A stretch of DNA of 10,069 bases from JBQTHP01 sp052389755 (GCA_052389755.1 JBQTHP010000145.1:1-10069), one strand, 5' to 3'. Positions 1 through 7,469 are shown, numbered from the stretch's first letter. The notes: generated from the letters alone by a model not told the origin. Numbers and translations are program-made.

Positions 1-1131
1 CGCGCCCGTGAGCGTGGCGAAGTCGATCATGAATCGCGGGCGGGTGCGCGCCGCGAGAGCGAGCGTGTCCGCGAGCACCATGCGTCCTTCGGCATCGGTG
101 TGCACGACCTGAATGGTCACCCCGTTCGCCGCGCGCACGACGTCCTGTGGACGGTAGGCTTGAGGCCCGGTGCGATTCTCCGTGATCGCGAGCCAGGCGT
201 CGGCGGCGAACGGCGCGCGCAACTCCGCGAGCGCGAGCAGCGTCGAGAGCGCTACCGCACTGCCCGCCATGTCGGTGTGCATGTCGAGCATCGCGCGGTG
301 CGCCTTGAGATTGGTACCGCCGGTGTCGAACAGGATGCCTTTGCCGACGAGTGCGACGGCCGGCGAGCGCGCGGCGGAGCGTTTGCGCGGACGATAGCGC
401 AGGTGCGCGATTCCGGCGGTGCGCTGCGCATTGCCGGCGGACACGGCGAGAAACGCATTGGCGCCGAGCCGTCGCAGCGTTGCTTCGTCGAGCCAGCGCA
501 TGCTGATACGGCGCTCGCGCGCGAGCGTGCCGATCAGGCGCCGGTACGAGACGGCGTCGAGCTTGTTCGGTGGCAGTGCGGTGAGCCAGCGCGCGAGGTT
601 GTTCGCGCGGCTCGACGCATTCGCGTAGCGAAGCTCGACGCCGGCGTCTCCGGGGAGGGCAATGCTGCGCAGCCGATCGCGCGATGCAGGCTTCGTGCGG
701 AACGACGGCAGGGTGAACGCGTGCGCGAGCGCCGCCTGCAGCAGCGCGTCGAGGACCGAGTCTGCGGTTCCGCCGGGGGCAAACAAACCGAGCGTCGTCG
801 GTCTGCGCGCAGCCGTCTCCTTCAGCAGGCGGCCGGCGAGGGAAAGCGTCTCGAACGGCGCCGCTTTCGCACGCAGGAATCCCAGCACCGCGAGCGTCTG
901 CCGCGCGTTCGCGAGCGTGCTCGTGCGCACGTCCCCCGGTCGTACCGGCGCGCGCGCGCGCAGATCGCGCCAACGCGCGGCTTCGGGCAACTCGTCGAAC
1001 ACGCGCTCGCCCGCATCCTCGCGAACCGCGACGACGATGGCATCGAGCGTGCCTGCAGCGCGGCGCACGGCCGCGCGACCGTTCAGCTGCACGATGCGGG
1101 GGTGGTCGAGCGAGGGAAGAAGCGACGTCAC
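1..1131 (-). CDS. M17 family leucyl aminopeptidase (5' part, C-terminus beyond window)
   Basis: Metal-dependent cytosolic aminopeptidase that removes N-terminal residues from peptides. The visible 377 codons contain an N-terminal M17 domain (about residues 1-160) and most of the catalytic domain. All family metal-binding and catalytic residues are present: K264 and D269 in VGKGILFDTGG, K276, D287 in TDMAGSA, D346 and E348 in HTDAEGR, and R350. Their spacings (5, 7, 11, 59, 2, 2) equal those I recall for E. coli PepA (K270, D275, K282, D293, D352, E354, R356). The usual Asn of NTDAEGR is His here, and the metal-binding segment reads DTGGTNLK, so this is a divergent M17 branch rather than clear PepA. 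The frame is stopped by TGA at 1209-1207 and has no ATG, GTG or TTG before GTG 1131, so I use that start; it gives an N-terminus only six residues shorter than PepA, but no clear ribosome binding site precedes it. The gene is divergent from aceE. At least about 110 C-terminal residues should lie left of the window. Confidence 0.9.
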   Translation of the reverse strand, partial: MTSLLPSLDHPRIVQLNGRAAVRRAAGTLDAIVVAVREDAGERVFDELPEAARWRDLRARAPVRPGDVRTSTLANARQTLAVLGFLRAKAAPFETLSLAGRLLKETAARRPTTLGLFAPGGTADSVLDALLQAALAHAFTLPSFRTKPASRDRLRSIALPGDAGVELRYANASSRANNLARWLTALPPNKLDAVSYRRLIGTLARERRISMRWLDEATLRRLGANAFLAVSAGNAQRTAGIAHLRYRPRKRSAARSPAVALVGKGILFDTGGTNLKAHRAMLDMHTDMAGSAVALSTLLALAELRAPFAADAWLAITENRTGPQAYRPQDVVRAANGVTIQVVHTDAEGRMVLADTLALAARTRPRFMIDFATLTGA

Positions 1132-1199
1132 CGGGCGCGTCGCGCGTGCGGTCGCATCAGCATCGTCGGGCGTGAGCGCGACCGCGCGCGGCCCTTTGC

Positions 1200-1248
1200 T
1201 TGACCGTCAATGGTGAAAGCCGGATCATTGATTCCACGAGAATTCTCG
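1200..1248 (+). promoter_or_regulatory. Possible aceE promoter and two inverted repeats in the divergent intergenic region
   Basis: The 187 bp between the aminopeptidase and aceE (1132-1318) must drive transcription both ways. On the plus strand TTGACC (1200-1205) and GATCAT (1223-1228) are 17 bp apart and resemble a sigma-70 promoter, with a weak -10. The -35 overlaps an inverted repeat TTGAC-C-GTCAA (1200-1210). A second, perfect 12-bp palindrome CGAGAATTCTCG lies at 1237-1248, just downstream of the proposed -10. Either could bind a regulator. I see no sequence like the E. coli PdhR operator. This is pattern matching on short strings, so confidence is low. Confidence 0.3.
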
Positions 1249-1318
1249 CGATTTCGCCGCGCATCCTAGCACAGCAACGTTGAGCCGCCGCCGCGGTTCG
1301 CCTGGGCGTTCGAACCGC

Positions 1319-3982
1319 ATGACCGACCTTCCGAAGCTCGAAGATCTCGATCCCGTTGAGACACAGGAGTGGCTCCAGTCGATCGACTCGGTGCTGAAAG
1401 TGCACGGCGCGGAGCGCGCGCACTTCCTGCTCGAGCGGCTGATCGACTACGCCCGGCGCTCGGGCGCGTATCTGCCGTTCAGTCCGAACACCGCCTACGT
1501 CAACACCATCTCGACGGGGCAGGAGAAGGACTATCCGGGCAATCGCGAGTTCGAGCGGCGCATCGAGGCGTACATCCGCTGGAACGCGACCGCGATGGTC
1601 GTGCAGGCCAACCGCCTGTCATCCGAGCTCGGCGGACACATCTCGACCTACGCCTCCTCCGCGACGCTGTACGAGGTGGGGTTCAATCACTTCTGGCGCG
1701 CGCCCTCCGAGAAGCATCCCGGCGATCTCATCTACATCCAGGGACATTCATCGCCCGGCATCTACGCGCGCTCGTTTCTCGAAGGACGCCTCAGCGAGGA
1801 GCAGCTGCGGCATTTCCGGCAGGAAGTCGGCGGCAAGGGTCTGCCTTCCTATCCGCATCCGTGGCTGATGCCGGACTACTGGCAGTTCCCCACCGTGTCG
1901 ATGGGTCTCGGCCCGATGATGGCGATCTTCCAGGCCCGCTTCATCCGTTATCTGGAGAACCGCGGGCTCGCCAGGCCGTCGGACCGCAAGGTGTGGGCGT
2001 TTCTCGGCGATGGCGAGATGGACGAGCCCGAGTCGATGGGCGCGCTCACGATGCCGGTGCGCGAGAAGCTCGACAATCTCGTCTTCGTCATCAACTGCAA
2101 TCTGCAGCGCCTCGACGGGCCCGTCCGCGGCAACGGCAAGATCATCCAGGAGCTCGAGGCGGCGTTCCTCGGCGCCGGCTGGAACGTCATCAAGGTACTG
2201 TGGGGCTCGCGCTGGGATCCCCTGCTCGCGAAGGATCACAAGGGGCTCCTGCGCCGCGTGATGGAGGAATGCATCGACGGCGAATATCAGAACTTCAAGG
2301 CGAAGGGCGGGGCGTACACGCGGGAGCATTTCTTCGGCAAGTATCCCGAGCTCAAGGCGATGGTCGCCAACATGTCGGACGAGGAGATCTGGCGGCTGAA
2401 TCGCGGCGGCCACGATCCACGCAAGGTGTACAACGCCTATCTCGCTGCGGCGAATCACAAGGGCCAGCCCACCGTGATACTCGCGAAGACCGTGAAGGGG
2501 TTCGGCCTGGGCAAGGCGGGCGAGGGCCAGATGATCACGCATCAGCAGAAAAAGCTGAGCGACGAGGATCTGCGCGCGTTCCGCGACCGCTTCAACATTC
2601 CGATTTCCGATGAGGAGCTCATGCGGCTGCCGTTCTACAGGCCGGCGGACGACAGCGAAGAGATGCGCTATCTGCGCGAACGCCGCATGTCGCTCGGCGG
2701 CTATCTGCCGCAGCGCCGGCATAACGCACAGCCGCTGCCGATCCCCGCGCTCGAAGCGTTCGAGGCGCTGCTCGAGGGAACCGGCGACCGCGAGATCTCC
2801 ACGACGATGGCGCTCGTTCGGATCCTCGGCATCCTTCTCAAGGACAGGAACATCGGCAAGAACATCGTGCCGATCGTTCCCGACGAGGCGCGCACGTTCG
2901 GAATGGAGGGACTCTTCCGGCAGATCGGCATCTACTCCTCGGTCGGCCAGCTCTACACCCCGCAGGATGCCGAGACGCTCATGTCCTACCGCGAGGACAA
3001 GAAGGGCCAGATGATCGAGGAGGGCATCAACGAGGCGGGCTCGCTGTGCTCGTGGATCGCGGCCGGAACGGCGTATGCCAACAACGATCTCTACATGGTG
3101 CCGTTCTACGTTTTCTATTCGATGTTCGGATTTCAGCGCGTCGGCGATTTCATCTGGGCGAGCGGCGACATCCAGGCGCGAGGCTTTCTCGTCGGCGCGA
3201 CCGCCGGCCGCACCACGCTCGCCGGCGAAGGGCTGCAGCACCAGGACGGTCACAGCCATCTCGCGGCAAGCACGGTTCCGAACTGCATCGCCTACGATCC
3301 CACGTACGCGTACGAGCTCGCGGTGATCGTGCACGACGGCTTGCGGCGCATGTACGTCGAGGGAGAGGGCGTCTTCTACTACATCACTACGATGAACGAG
3401 AATTACGCGCAGCCCGCGATGCCTCCCGGCGTGCAGCAGGGAATTCTGAAGGGAATGTACCTGCTGCAGATCGGCGGCCGCGGCAAGGTGCGCGCGACGC
3501 TGCTCGGCTCAGGCACGATCCTGCGCGAAGTGATCGCCGCCGCGCAGCTTCTCGAGAGCGACTTCGGCATCCCGGCCGATGTGTACTCGGTCACGAGCTT
3601 CAGCGAGCTGAAGCGCGAGGCGCTCGAGTGCGAACGCTGGAACCTGTTGCATCCGGGCGCAGAGGCGCGCGTTTCCTACGTGCGATCCGCCTTCCAGGAC
3701 CGCGAGGGGCCCGTGATCGCGGCGACGGATTACGTGCGCAACGTATCCGATCAGATCCGCCAATGGGTGCCGGGCCGCTACGTCACGCTTGGTACCGACG
3801 GCTACGGCCGCTCCGACACGCGTGCGGCACTCCGCGGACACTTCGAGGTCGACCGGCGCTTCATCGCGCTCGCCGCTCTCAAGGCACTCGCGGACGACGA
3901 CAAGATCGATCGCGCGACCGTGGAGAAAGCAATGAGCACGCTCGGTATCGATCCCGACAAGCGCGATCCGATCCGTTCGTAA
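1319..3982 (+). CDS. aceE: Pyruvate dehydrogenase E1 component, homodimeric type
   Basis: Thiamine diphosphate (ThDP)-dependent E1 of the pyruvate dehydrogenase complex: it decarboxylates pyruvate and passes the acetyl group to the lipoyl arm of E2 in the cytoplasm. The protein is 887 residues from ATG 1319, the length I recall for E. coli AceE, and it is similar along its whole length. The ThDP/Mg motif GDGEMDEPES starts at residue 230 and is followed by NCNLQ (N261 and Q263, Mg ligands by homology). H408 in ITHQQKK matches the active-site loop His (H407 in E. coli numbering). E572 in GINEAGS matches the Glu that activates the thiamine ring. DEARTFGMEGLFRQIG and GRTTLAGEGLQHQDG are further family blocks. 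A TTG 39 bp upstream is in frame, but its Arg-rich extension is not family-like, so I prefer ATG 1319; no strong Shine-Dalgarno sequence precedes either. The stop TAA (3980-3982) directly abuts the ATG of aceF, making this the first gene of the aceE-aceF-lpd operon. Confidence 0.97.
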   Translation: MTDLPKLEDLDPVETQEWLQSIDSVLKVHGAERAHFLLERLIDYARRSGAYLPFSPNTAYVNTISTGQEKDYPGNREFERRIEAYIRWNATAMVVQANRLSSELGGHISTYASSATLYEVGFNHFWRAPSEKHPGDLIYIQGHSSPGIYARSFLEGRLSEEQLRHFRQEVGGKGLPSYPHPWLMPDYWQFPTVSMGLGPMMAIFQARFIRYLENRGLARPSDRKVWAFLGDGEMDEPESMGALTMPVREKLDNLVFVINCNLQRLDGPVRGNGKIIQELEAAFLGAGWNVIKVLWGSRWDPLLAKDHKGLLRRVMEECIDGEYQNFKAKGGAYTREHFFGKYPELKAMVANMSDEEIWRLNRGGHDPRKVYNAYLAAANHKGQPTVILAKTVKGFGLGKAGEGQMITHQQKKLSDEDLRAFRDRFNIPISDEELMRLPFYRPADDSEEMRYLRERRMSLGGYLPQRRHNAQPLPIPALEAFEALLEGTGDREISTTMALVRILGILLKDRNIGKNIVPIVPDEARTFGMEGLFRQIGIYSSVGQLYTPQDAETLMSYREDKKGQMIEEGINEAGSLCSWIAAGTAYANNDLYMVPFYVFYSMFGFQRVGDFIWASGDIQARGFLVGATAGRTTLAGEGLQHQDGHSHLAASTVPNCIAYDPTYAYELAVIVHDGLRRMYVEGEGVFYYITTMNENYAQPAMPPGVQQGILKGMYLLQIGGRGKVRATLLGSGTILREVIAAAQLLESDFGIPADVYSVTSFSELKREALECERWNLLHPGAEARVSYVRSAFQDREGPVIAATDYVRNVSDQIRQWVPGRYVTLGTDGYGRSDTRAALRGHFEVDRRFIALAALKALADDDKIDRATVEKAMSTLGIDPDKRDPIRS

Positions 3983-5260
3983 ATGAGCGAGCTCATCGAC
4001 GTACGCGTGCCCGACATGGGCAACTTCAAGGACGTCGCGATCATCGACGTCCTCGTGAAGCCCGGCGATGCAATCGACGCCGAGGCGCCGCTCGTCACGC
4101 TCGAGACGGAAAAGGCGACGATGGACGTTCCCTCATCCGCCGCTGGCGTCATCGAGCGCGTACACGTGGCGAAGGGCGGCAAGGTCAACGCGGGCGACGT
4201 GATTGCAAGCGTGCGGGCTGCGGCGGGGACGCAGGAGGCGTCCGCGCCGCAGGCGACGCCGGCCCGGATGGCCCAGACGACTCAGACGTCTGAGTCGTTT
4301 GAGCCGCCTTCGCCGTCTGAGCCGGCGAGCGCGTCTGCGCTCGCCCACGCGAGCCCCTCCGTGCGCCGCTTCGCACGAGAGCTCGGCGCGGATCTCTCCG
4401 TCGTGAGCGGCACCGGGTTCAAGCACCGCATCACTCACGACGACGTCAAGGCGTACGTGAAACGGGCGCTCACGAGCGGTGGCGCGCCGACCGCGGACAA
4501 AGCCGGCGCGGGGGTCTCGCTGCCGCCCGTGCCGGCCGTCGATTTCGCGCAGTTCGGGCCGGTGGAAGTGCAGCCGCTATCGCGCATCCAGCGCATCTCC
4601 GGTCCGCGCCTGCGCGCGAGCTGGCTGAACATTCCCCACGTCACGCAGTTCGACGAGGCGGATATCACCGATCTCGAGGACGTGCGCGTCAAGCTCAAAC
4701 AGAAGGCGCTGCAGAAGGGGATCAAGCTCACGGTGCTCGCCTTCGTGCTGCGCGCGTGCGTGAAGGCGCTGCAGCAGTTCCCGCAGTTCAACTCATCGCT
4801 CGACCCGTCGGGCGAGAGCCTGATCGTGAAGAAGTACATGCACATCGGCTTGGCGGCCGACACACCGCAGGGCCTGCTCGTGCCGGTGGTACGCGACGCG
4901 GACCGCAAGGACATCTACGAGATCGCGCGCTTGCTCGCCGAACTGTCGGAGAAGGCTCGCGCCGGCAAGCTTTCGGCGAGCGAGATGCAGGGCGGATGTT
5001 TCACCATCTCGAGCCTCGGTGGAATCGGCGGCACCGCCTTCACGCCGATCATCAATGCCCCCGAGGTGGCGATCCTCGGCGTGTCGCGGTCGGCGATGCA
5101 GCCCGTGTTTCGCGACGGCAGCTTCGTGCCGCGGCTCATACTGCCGCTGTCGCTCTCCTACGATCATCGCGTGATCGACGGCGCGACCGCCGTACGCTTC
5201 ACCACGTTCCTCGCGCAGACGCTCGCTGAACCTCGCGTGCTCGTCGAGGCGGTGCCGTGA
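3983..5260 (+). CDS. aceF: Pyruvate dehydrogenase E2, dihydrolipoamide acetyltransferase, single lipoyl domain
   Basis: Core of the pyruvate dehydrogenase complex: it accepts the acetyl group on a lipoyl arm and transfers it to CoA. The 425 residues divide into one lipoyl domain (about 3-77, lipoylation site K44 in ETEKATMDVPS), a flexible Ala/Pro/Ser/Thr linker (about 78-118), a peripheral subunit-binding domain (about 121-161, starting ASPSVRRFAREL), a short second linker, and the acetyltransferase domain (about 190-425). The catalytic motif SYDHRVIDG holds H395 and D399. E. coli AceF has three lipoyl domains; one is common in other proteobacteria. The start follows the aceE stop with no gap and no evident Shine-Dalgarno sequence, so translation is probably coupled. 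The stop TGA overlaps the GTG start of lpd (GTGA, 5257-5260). The first linker contains a 9-nt repeat cluster with a perfect palindrome (listed separately). With AceE and Lpd adjacent, this is pyruvate rather than 2-oxoglutarate E2. Confidence 0.96.
   Translation: MSELIDVRVPDMGNFKDVAIIDVLVKPGDAIDAEAPLVTLETEKATMDVPSSAAGVIERVHVAKGGKVNAGDVIASVRAAAGTQEASAPQATPARMAQTTQTSESFEPPSPSEPASASALAHASPSVRRFARELGADLSVVSGTGFKHRITHDDVKAYVKRALTSGGAPTADKAGAGVSLPPVPAVDFAQFGPVEVQPLSRIQRISGPRLRASWLNIPHVTQFDEADITDLEDVRVKLKQKALQKGIKLTVLAFVLRACVKALQQFPQFNSSLDPSGESLIVKKYMHIGLAADTPQGLLVPVVRDADRKDIYEIARLLAELSEKARAGKLSASEMQGGCFTISSLGGIGGTAFTPIINAPEVAILGVSRSAMQPVFRDGSFVPRLILPLSLSYDHRVIDGATAVRFTTFLAQTLAEPRVLVEAVP
4274..4322. 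repeat. 9-nt repeat cluster with 22-bp perfect palindrome in the aceF linker
   Basis: Within the E2 linker, ACGACTCAGAC at 4277-4287 is followed at once by its exact reverse complement, giving a 22-bp perfect palindrome (4277-4298). Around it are nine-base units: CAGACGACT (4274) and CAGACGTCT (4283) on the left, then CGTCTGAGT (4287), CGTTTGAGC (4296) and CGTCTGAGC (4314) on the right. The right-hand copies are all in the same codon phase. The units encode Thr/Gln/Ser/Glu/Pro-rich linker residues 98-114, so repeat gain or loss would not disturb the reading frame. The same 9-mer, inverted, occurs in the lpd linker. Confidence 0.7.
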
Positions 5261-6933
5261 GCCGCGTCGAGCTCGTCGTTCCCGACCTCGGCAATTTCAG
5301 CGAGGTACCGATCGTCGATGTGCTGGTGAAGCCCGGCGACGTCGTCGCGGTCGATTCGCCGCTCGTGACACTCGAGACCGACAAGGCGGCGATGGACGTG
5401 CCGTCGACGGCGAGCGGCACGATCGCCGAAGTACTCGTGCGCCGCGGCGACAAGGTTTCCAGGGGTACGGTGCTCGCCCGACTCGAGACGGCGGCTCAGA
5501 CGGCGCCGGAGGCACCAGCGGATCGCTCGACACAGTTGCTGGTTCTGGGCGCGGGGCCCGGCGGCTACACAGCGGCGTTTCGCGCCGCCGACCTCGGCAT
5601 GAAGGTCACGCTCGTCGAGCGCTGGCCCGCTCTCGGCGGCGTGTGTCTCAACGTCGGCTGCATCCCCTCGAAGGCGCTGCTCCACGCGGCGAAGGTGATC
5701 GAGGAGGCCGAGGCGATGGGCGCGCACGGCATCGCGTTCGGCGCGCCCGCGATCGACCTCGAGCGCCTGCGTGCATGGAAATCGGACGTGGTCGGACGAT
5801 TGACCGGCGGTCTCACCACGCTCGCGAAGCAACGCAAGGTCGAAGTCGTGCGCGGCGAGGGGCGTTTCGTCAGTCCTCACGTGATCGAAGTGACCCACGA
5901 GGGTCGCGGCGAACGCATCCGCTTCGATCAATGCATCATCGCGGCGGGCTCCGAATCGATGCGGCTGCCGGGTTGGCCCGACGATCCGCGCATCATGGAT
6001 TCGACGGACGCGCTCGAGCTGCCCGAATTCGACGGCCGCCTGCTCATCGTGGGCGGCGGCATCATCGGGCTCGAGATGGCCTGCGTATACGACGCGCTCG
6101 GCGGCCGGGTCAGCGTCGTCGAGCTGCTGCCGCAGCTCATGCCAGGCACCGATCCCGATCTCGTGCGGCCGCTCGAGAAGCGCATCCGCGCGCGTTACGA
6201 GCAGATCCTGCTCGACACGAAGGTGACCGGCGTCGAGGCGGCATCCGAGGGATTGCGCGTGAGCTTCGCCGGCAGGAACGCGCCGGCCGAGCCGCAGCTC
6301 TTCGAGCGGCTGCTCGTTGCGGTGGGACGCGCGGCGAACGGCCGGCGCATTTCGGCCGAAGCGGCGGGCGTCGACGTGAACGAACGCGGCATCATCGGCG
6401 TCGATCGGCAGCTGCGCACGAACGTTCCGCACATCTTTGCGATCGGCGACATCGCGGGCGCGCCGATGCTCGCTCACAAGGCGTCGCACGAAGGCAAAGT
6501 GGCGGCCGAGGTCGCGTCGGGCCTGAAGCGCGCGTTCGATGCGGTGATTCCGTCGGTCGCCTACACCGATCCAGAAATCGCCTGGGTCGGCCTCACAGAG
6601 ACCGAGGCGCGCACCAAGGGCGCGAAATACGCGAAGGGATCATTTCCCTGGGCCGCCAGCGGCCGCTCGCTCTCCATGGCGCGCGACGACGGGCTCACCA
6701 AGCTGCTTTTCGATCCGGACACGCATCGCGTGCTCGGCGGCGGTATCGTCGGCCCGAACGCGGGCGAGCTGATCAGCGAGATCGCGCTCGCGATCGAGAT
6801 GGGCGCCGACGCGGCCGACATCGGGCTGACTGTGCACCCGCATCCCACGTTGAGCGAGACGGTAATGTTCTCGGCCGAAGCGTTCGAGGGGACGCTTACC
6901 GACTTGTATGTACCGAGAAAGAAGACGAACTGA
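5257..6933 (+). CDS. lpdA: Dihydrolipoamide dehydrogenase (E3) with N-terminal lipoyl domain
   Basis: FAD-dependent E3 that reoxidises the dihydrolipoyl groups of E2 and reduces NAD+. The 558 residues begin with a lipoyl domain (about 3-77, lipoylation site K43 in ETDKAAMDVPS) and a short Ala/Pro/Thr linker (about 78-91), followed by a full-length dehydrogenase. The FAD-binding motif GAGPGG is at 98-103, the redox disulfide is C130/C135 in GGVCLNVGCIPSK, the NAD-binding motif GGGIIGLE starts at 266, the second FAD motif is in FAIGDIAG, and the active-site base pair is H529/E534 in HPHPTLSE. E. coli Lpd (about 474 residues) lacks the lipoyl domain; the fused form is known from Neisseria, Ralstonia and relatives and is typical of E3 dedicated to pyruvate dehydrogenase. 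The lipoyl domain closely resembles that of the neighbouring AceF. The start is GTG in a GTGA overlap with aceF, so translation is probably coupled. This is the last gene of the operon and ends 16 bp before the convergent toxin pseudogene. Confidence 0.97.
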   Translation: MSRVELVVPDLGNFSEVPIVDVLVKPGDVVAVDSPLVTLETDKAAMDVPSTASGTIAEVLVRRGDKVSRGTVLARLETAAQTAPEAPADRSTQLLVLGAGPGGYTAAFRAADLGMKVTLVERWPALGGVCLNVGCIPSKALLHAAKVIEEAEAMGAHGIAFGAPAIDLERLRAWKSDVVGRLTGGLTTLAKQRKVEVVRGEGRFVSPHVIEVTHEGRGERIRFDQCIIAAGSESMRLPGWPDDPRIMDSTDALELPEFDGRLLIVGGGIIGLEMACVYDALGGRVSVVELLPQLMPGTDPDLVRPLEKRIRARYEQILLDTKVTGVEAASEGLRVSFAGRNAPAEPQLFERLLVAVGRAANGRRISAEAAGVDVNERGIIGVDRQLRTNVPHIFAIGDIAGAPMLAHKASHEGKVAAEVASGLKRAFDAVIPSVAYTDPEIAWVGLTETEARTKGAKYAKGSFPWAASGRSLSMARDDGLTKLLFDPDTHRVLGGGIVGPNAGELISEIALAIEMGADAADIGLTVHPHPTLSETVMFSAEAFEGTLTDLYVPRKKTN

Positions 6934-6949
6934 AGGCTGAAGCGCCTCG

Positions 6950-7248
6950 TTACGCGAAACCGACCCACACCGACAAGGCGCGGTTGAGGCGAATCATGAG
7001 CTTGGCATCGAGGTGCCCGACGGACTTGCCGATTTTCGTCCGGGGGACCGTTATGACCTTGTCGATCATGACCTGCGATACGCGAGTCAGGCCGTTCTGA
7101 CGGCTGGGATCGATCGTGTGCTGGTGAGCGGCAGCACCGTGATGCTCGGATGCGTATCGTTGAAGAGGTCTGCCTGGACGACGACGGCGGGGCGCGGCTT
7201 ACCGTAGTCGCCCGACACCGTCACTGTGACGACTTCGCCGCGCTTCAC
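6950..7248 (-). pseudogene. MazF/PemK-family toxin, broken by a frameshifting deletion
   Basis: Remnant of a type II toxin of the MazF/PemK mRNA-interferase family. Read from GTG 7248 it gives a normal MazF N-terminus: MKRGEVVTVTVSGDYGKPRP, then a VVVQADLF segment and VLPLTST. After residue 44 (about 7117) the frame runs nine out-of-register codons to a TGA at 7089-7087, giving only 53 residues. Homology resumes in another frame from about 7114: IDPSRQNGL, SQVMIDKVITVPRTKIG and LMIRLNRALSVWVGFA, ending at TAA 6952-6950. Family members I recall have a segment like DAPLFR between these blocks; comparison suggests roughly 28 nt are missing, which both removes that strand and shifts the frame. 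Toxin activity is therefore probably lost. Its start overlaps the antitoxin stop by GTGA (7245-7248), as in a normal antitoxin-toxin operon. A sequencing error is less likely because residues, not just one base, are missing. Confidence 0.85.
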
Positions 7249-7469
7249 GTCCAGCCTTTAACCGAACCGGCCGCGGCATTCAGCAACGCGTCCACGGAGC
7301 CGGAGCGCTCGGCGGCAGCAGTCAGTCGCGACTGGCGCTGGCACTCCTTCCTGAAATCAGCCGAACGCGTATCAGGGAGCCAGAGGTTGACCTGGCGCAG
7401 CCCCCGATTCTTCATCCTGGATCTGTAGCTTCGCACGTTCTGCCTTATGGTCTTACGATTCGTGGCCAT
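7245..7469 (-). CDS. MazE-type antitoxin (DUF3018-like)
   Basis: Small, basic protein of 74 residues that should neutralise a MazF/PemK toxin and, with it, repress its own operon. The central block NRGLRQVNLWLPDTRSADF, followed by ECQRQSRL, is the signature I recall for the 'antitoxin MazE family' (DUF3018) proteins, which are always next to MazF-like toxins; the C-terminus GSVKGWT also fits. The N-terminal 20 residues are Arg/Lys-rich and may bind DNA. I choose ATG 7469 because AGGAG lies 8 nt upstream; a longer reading frame starting near 7532 adds a non-family hydrophobic leader and runs through the palindrome. The stop overlaps the toxin start by 4 bp. The frame is intact although the toxin is broken, so this may be an orphan antitoxin, a solitary repressor, or decaying. 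It lies 97 bp after nth on the same strand, probably with its own promoter. Confidence 0.85.
   Translation of the reverse strand: MATNRKTIRQNVRSYRSRMKNRGLRQVNLWLPDTRSADFRKECQRQSRLTAAAERSGSVDALLNAAAGSVKGWT

Noticed and set aside
100..1203. Open frame of 367 codons on the plus strand at the left end
   Set aside because: It is the antisense shadow of the M17 aminopeptidase, whose catalytic motifs are clear on the minus strand.
1280..1318. TTG start 13 codons upstream of aceE ATG
   Set aside because: The added residues are Arg/Ser-rich and unlike AceE N-termini, while ATG 1319 gives the family length.
1748..3334. Open frame of 528 codons antisense to aceE
   Set aside because: It lies wholly opposite a clear aceE, has low-complexity Arg/Ala/Val/Leu composition with no recognisable motif, and is what high-GC codon bias produces on the opposite strand.
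5164..6489. Open frame of 441 codons antisense to lpd
   Set aside because: Same reason: opposite an unmistakable lpd, biased composition, no family motif.
6934..6949. Small hairpin AGGC/GCCT between lpd and the toxin remnant as a terminator
   Set aside because: Only a 4-bp stem and no T-tract on either strand.
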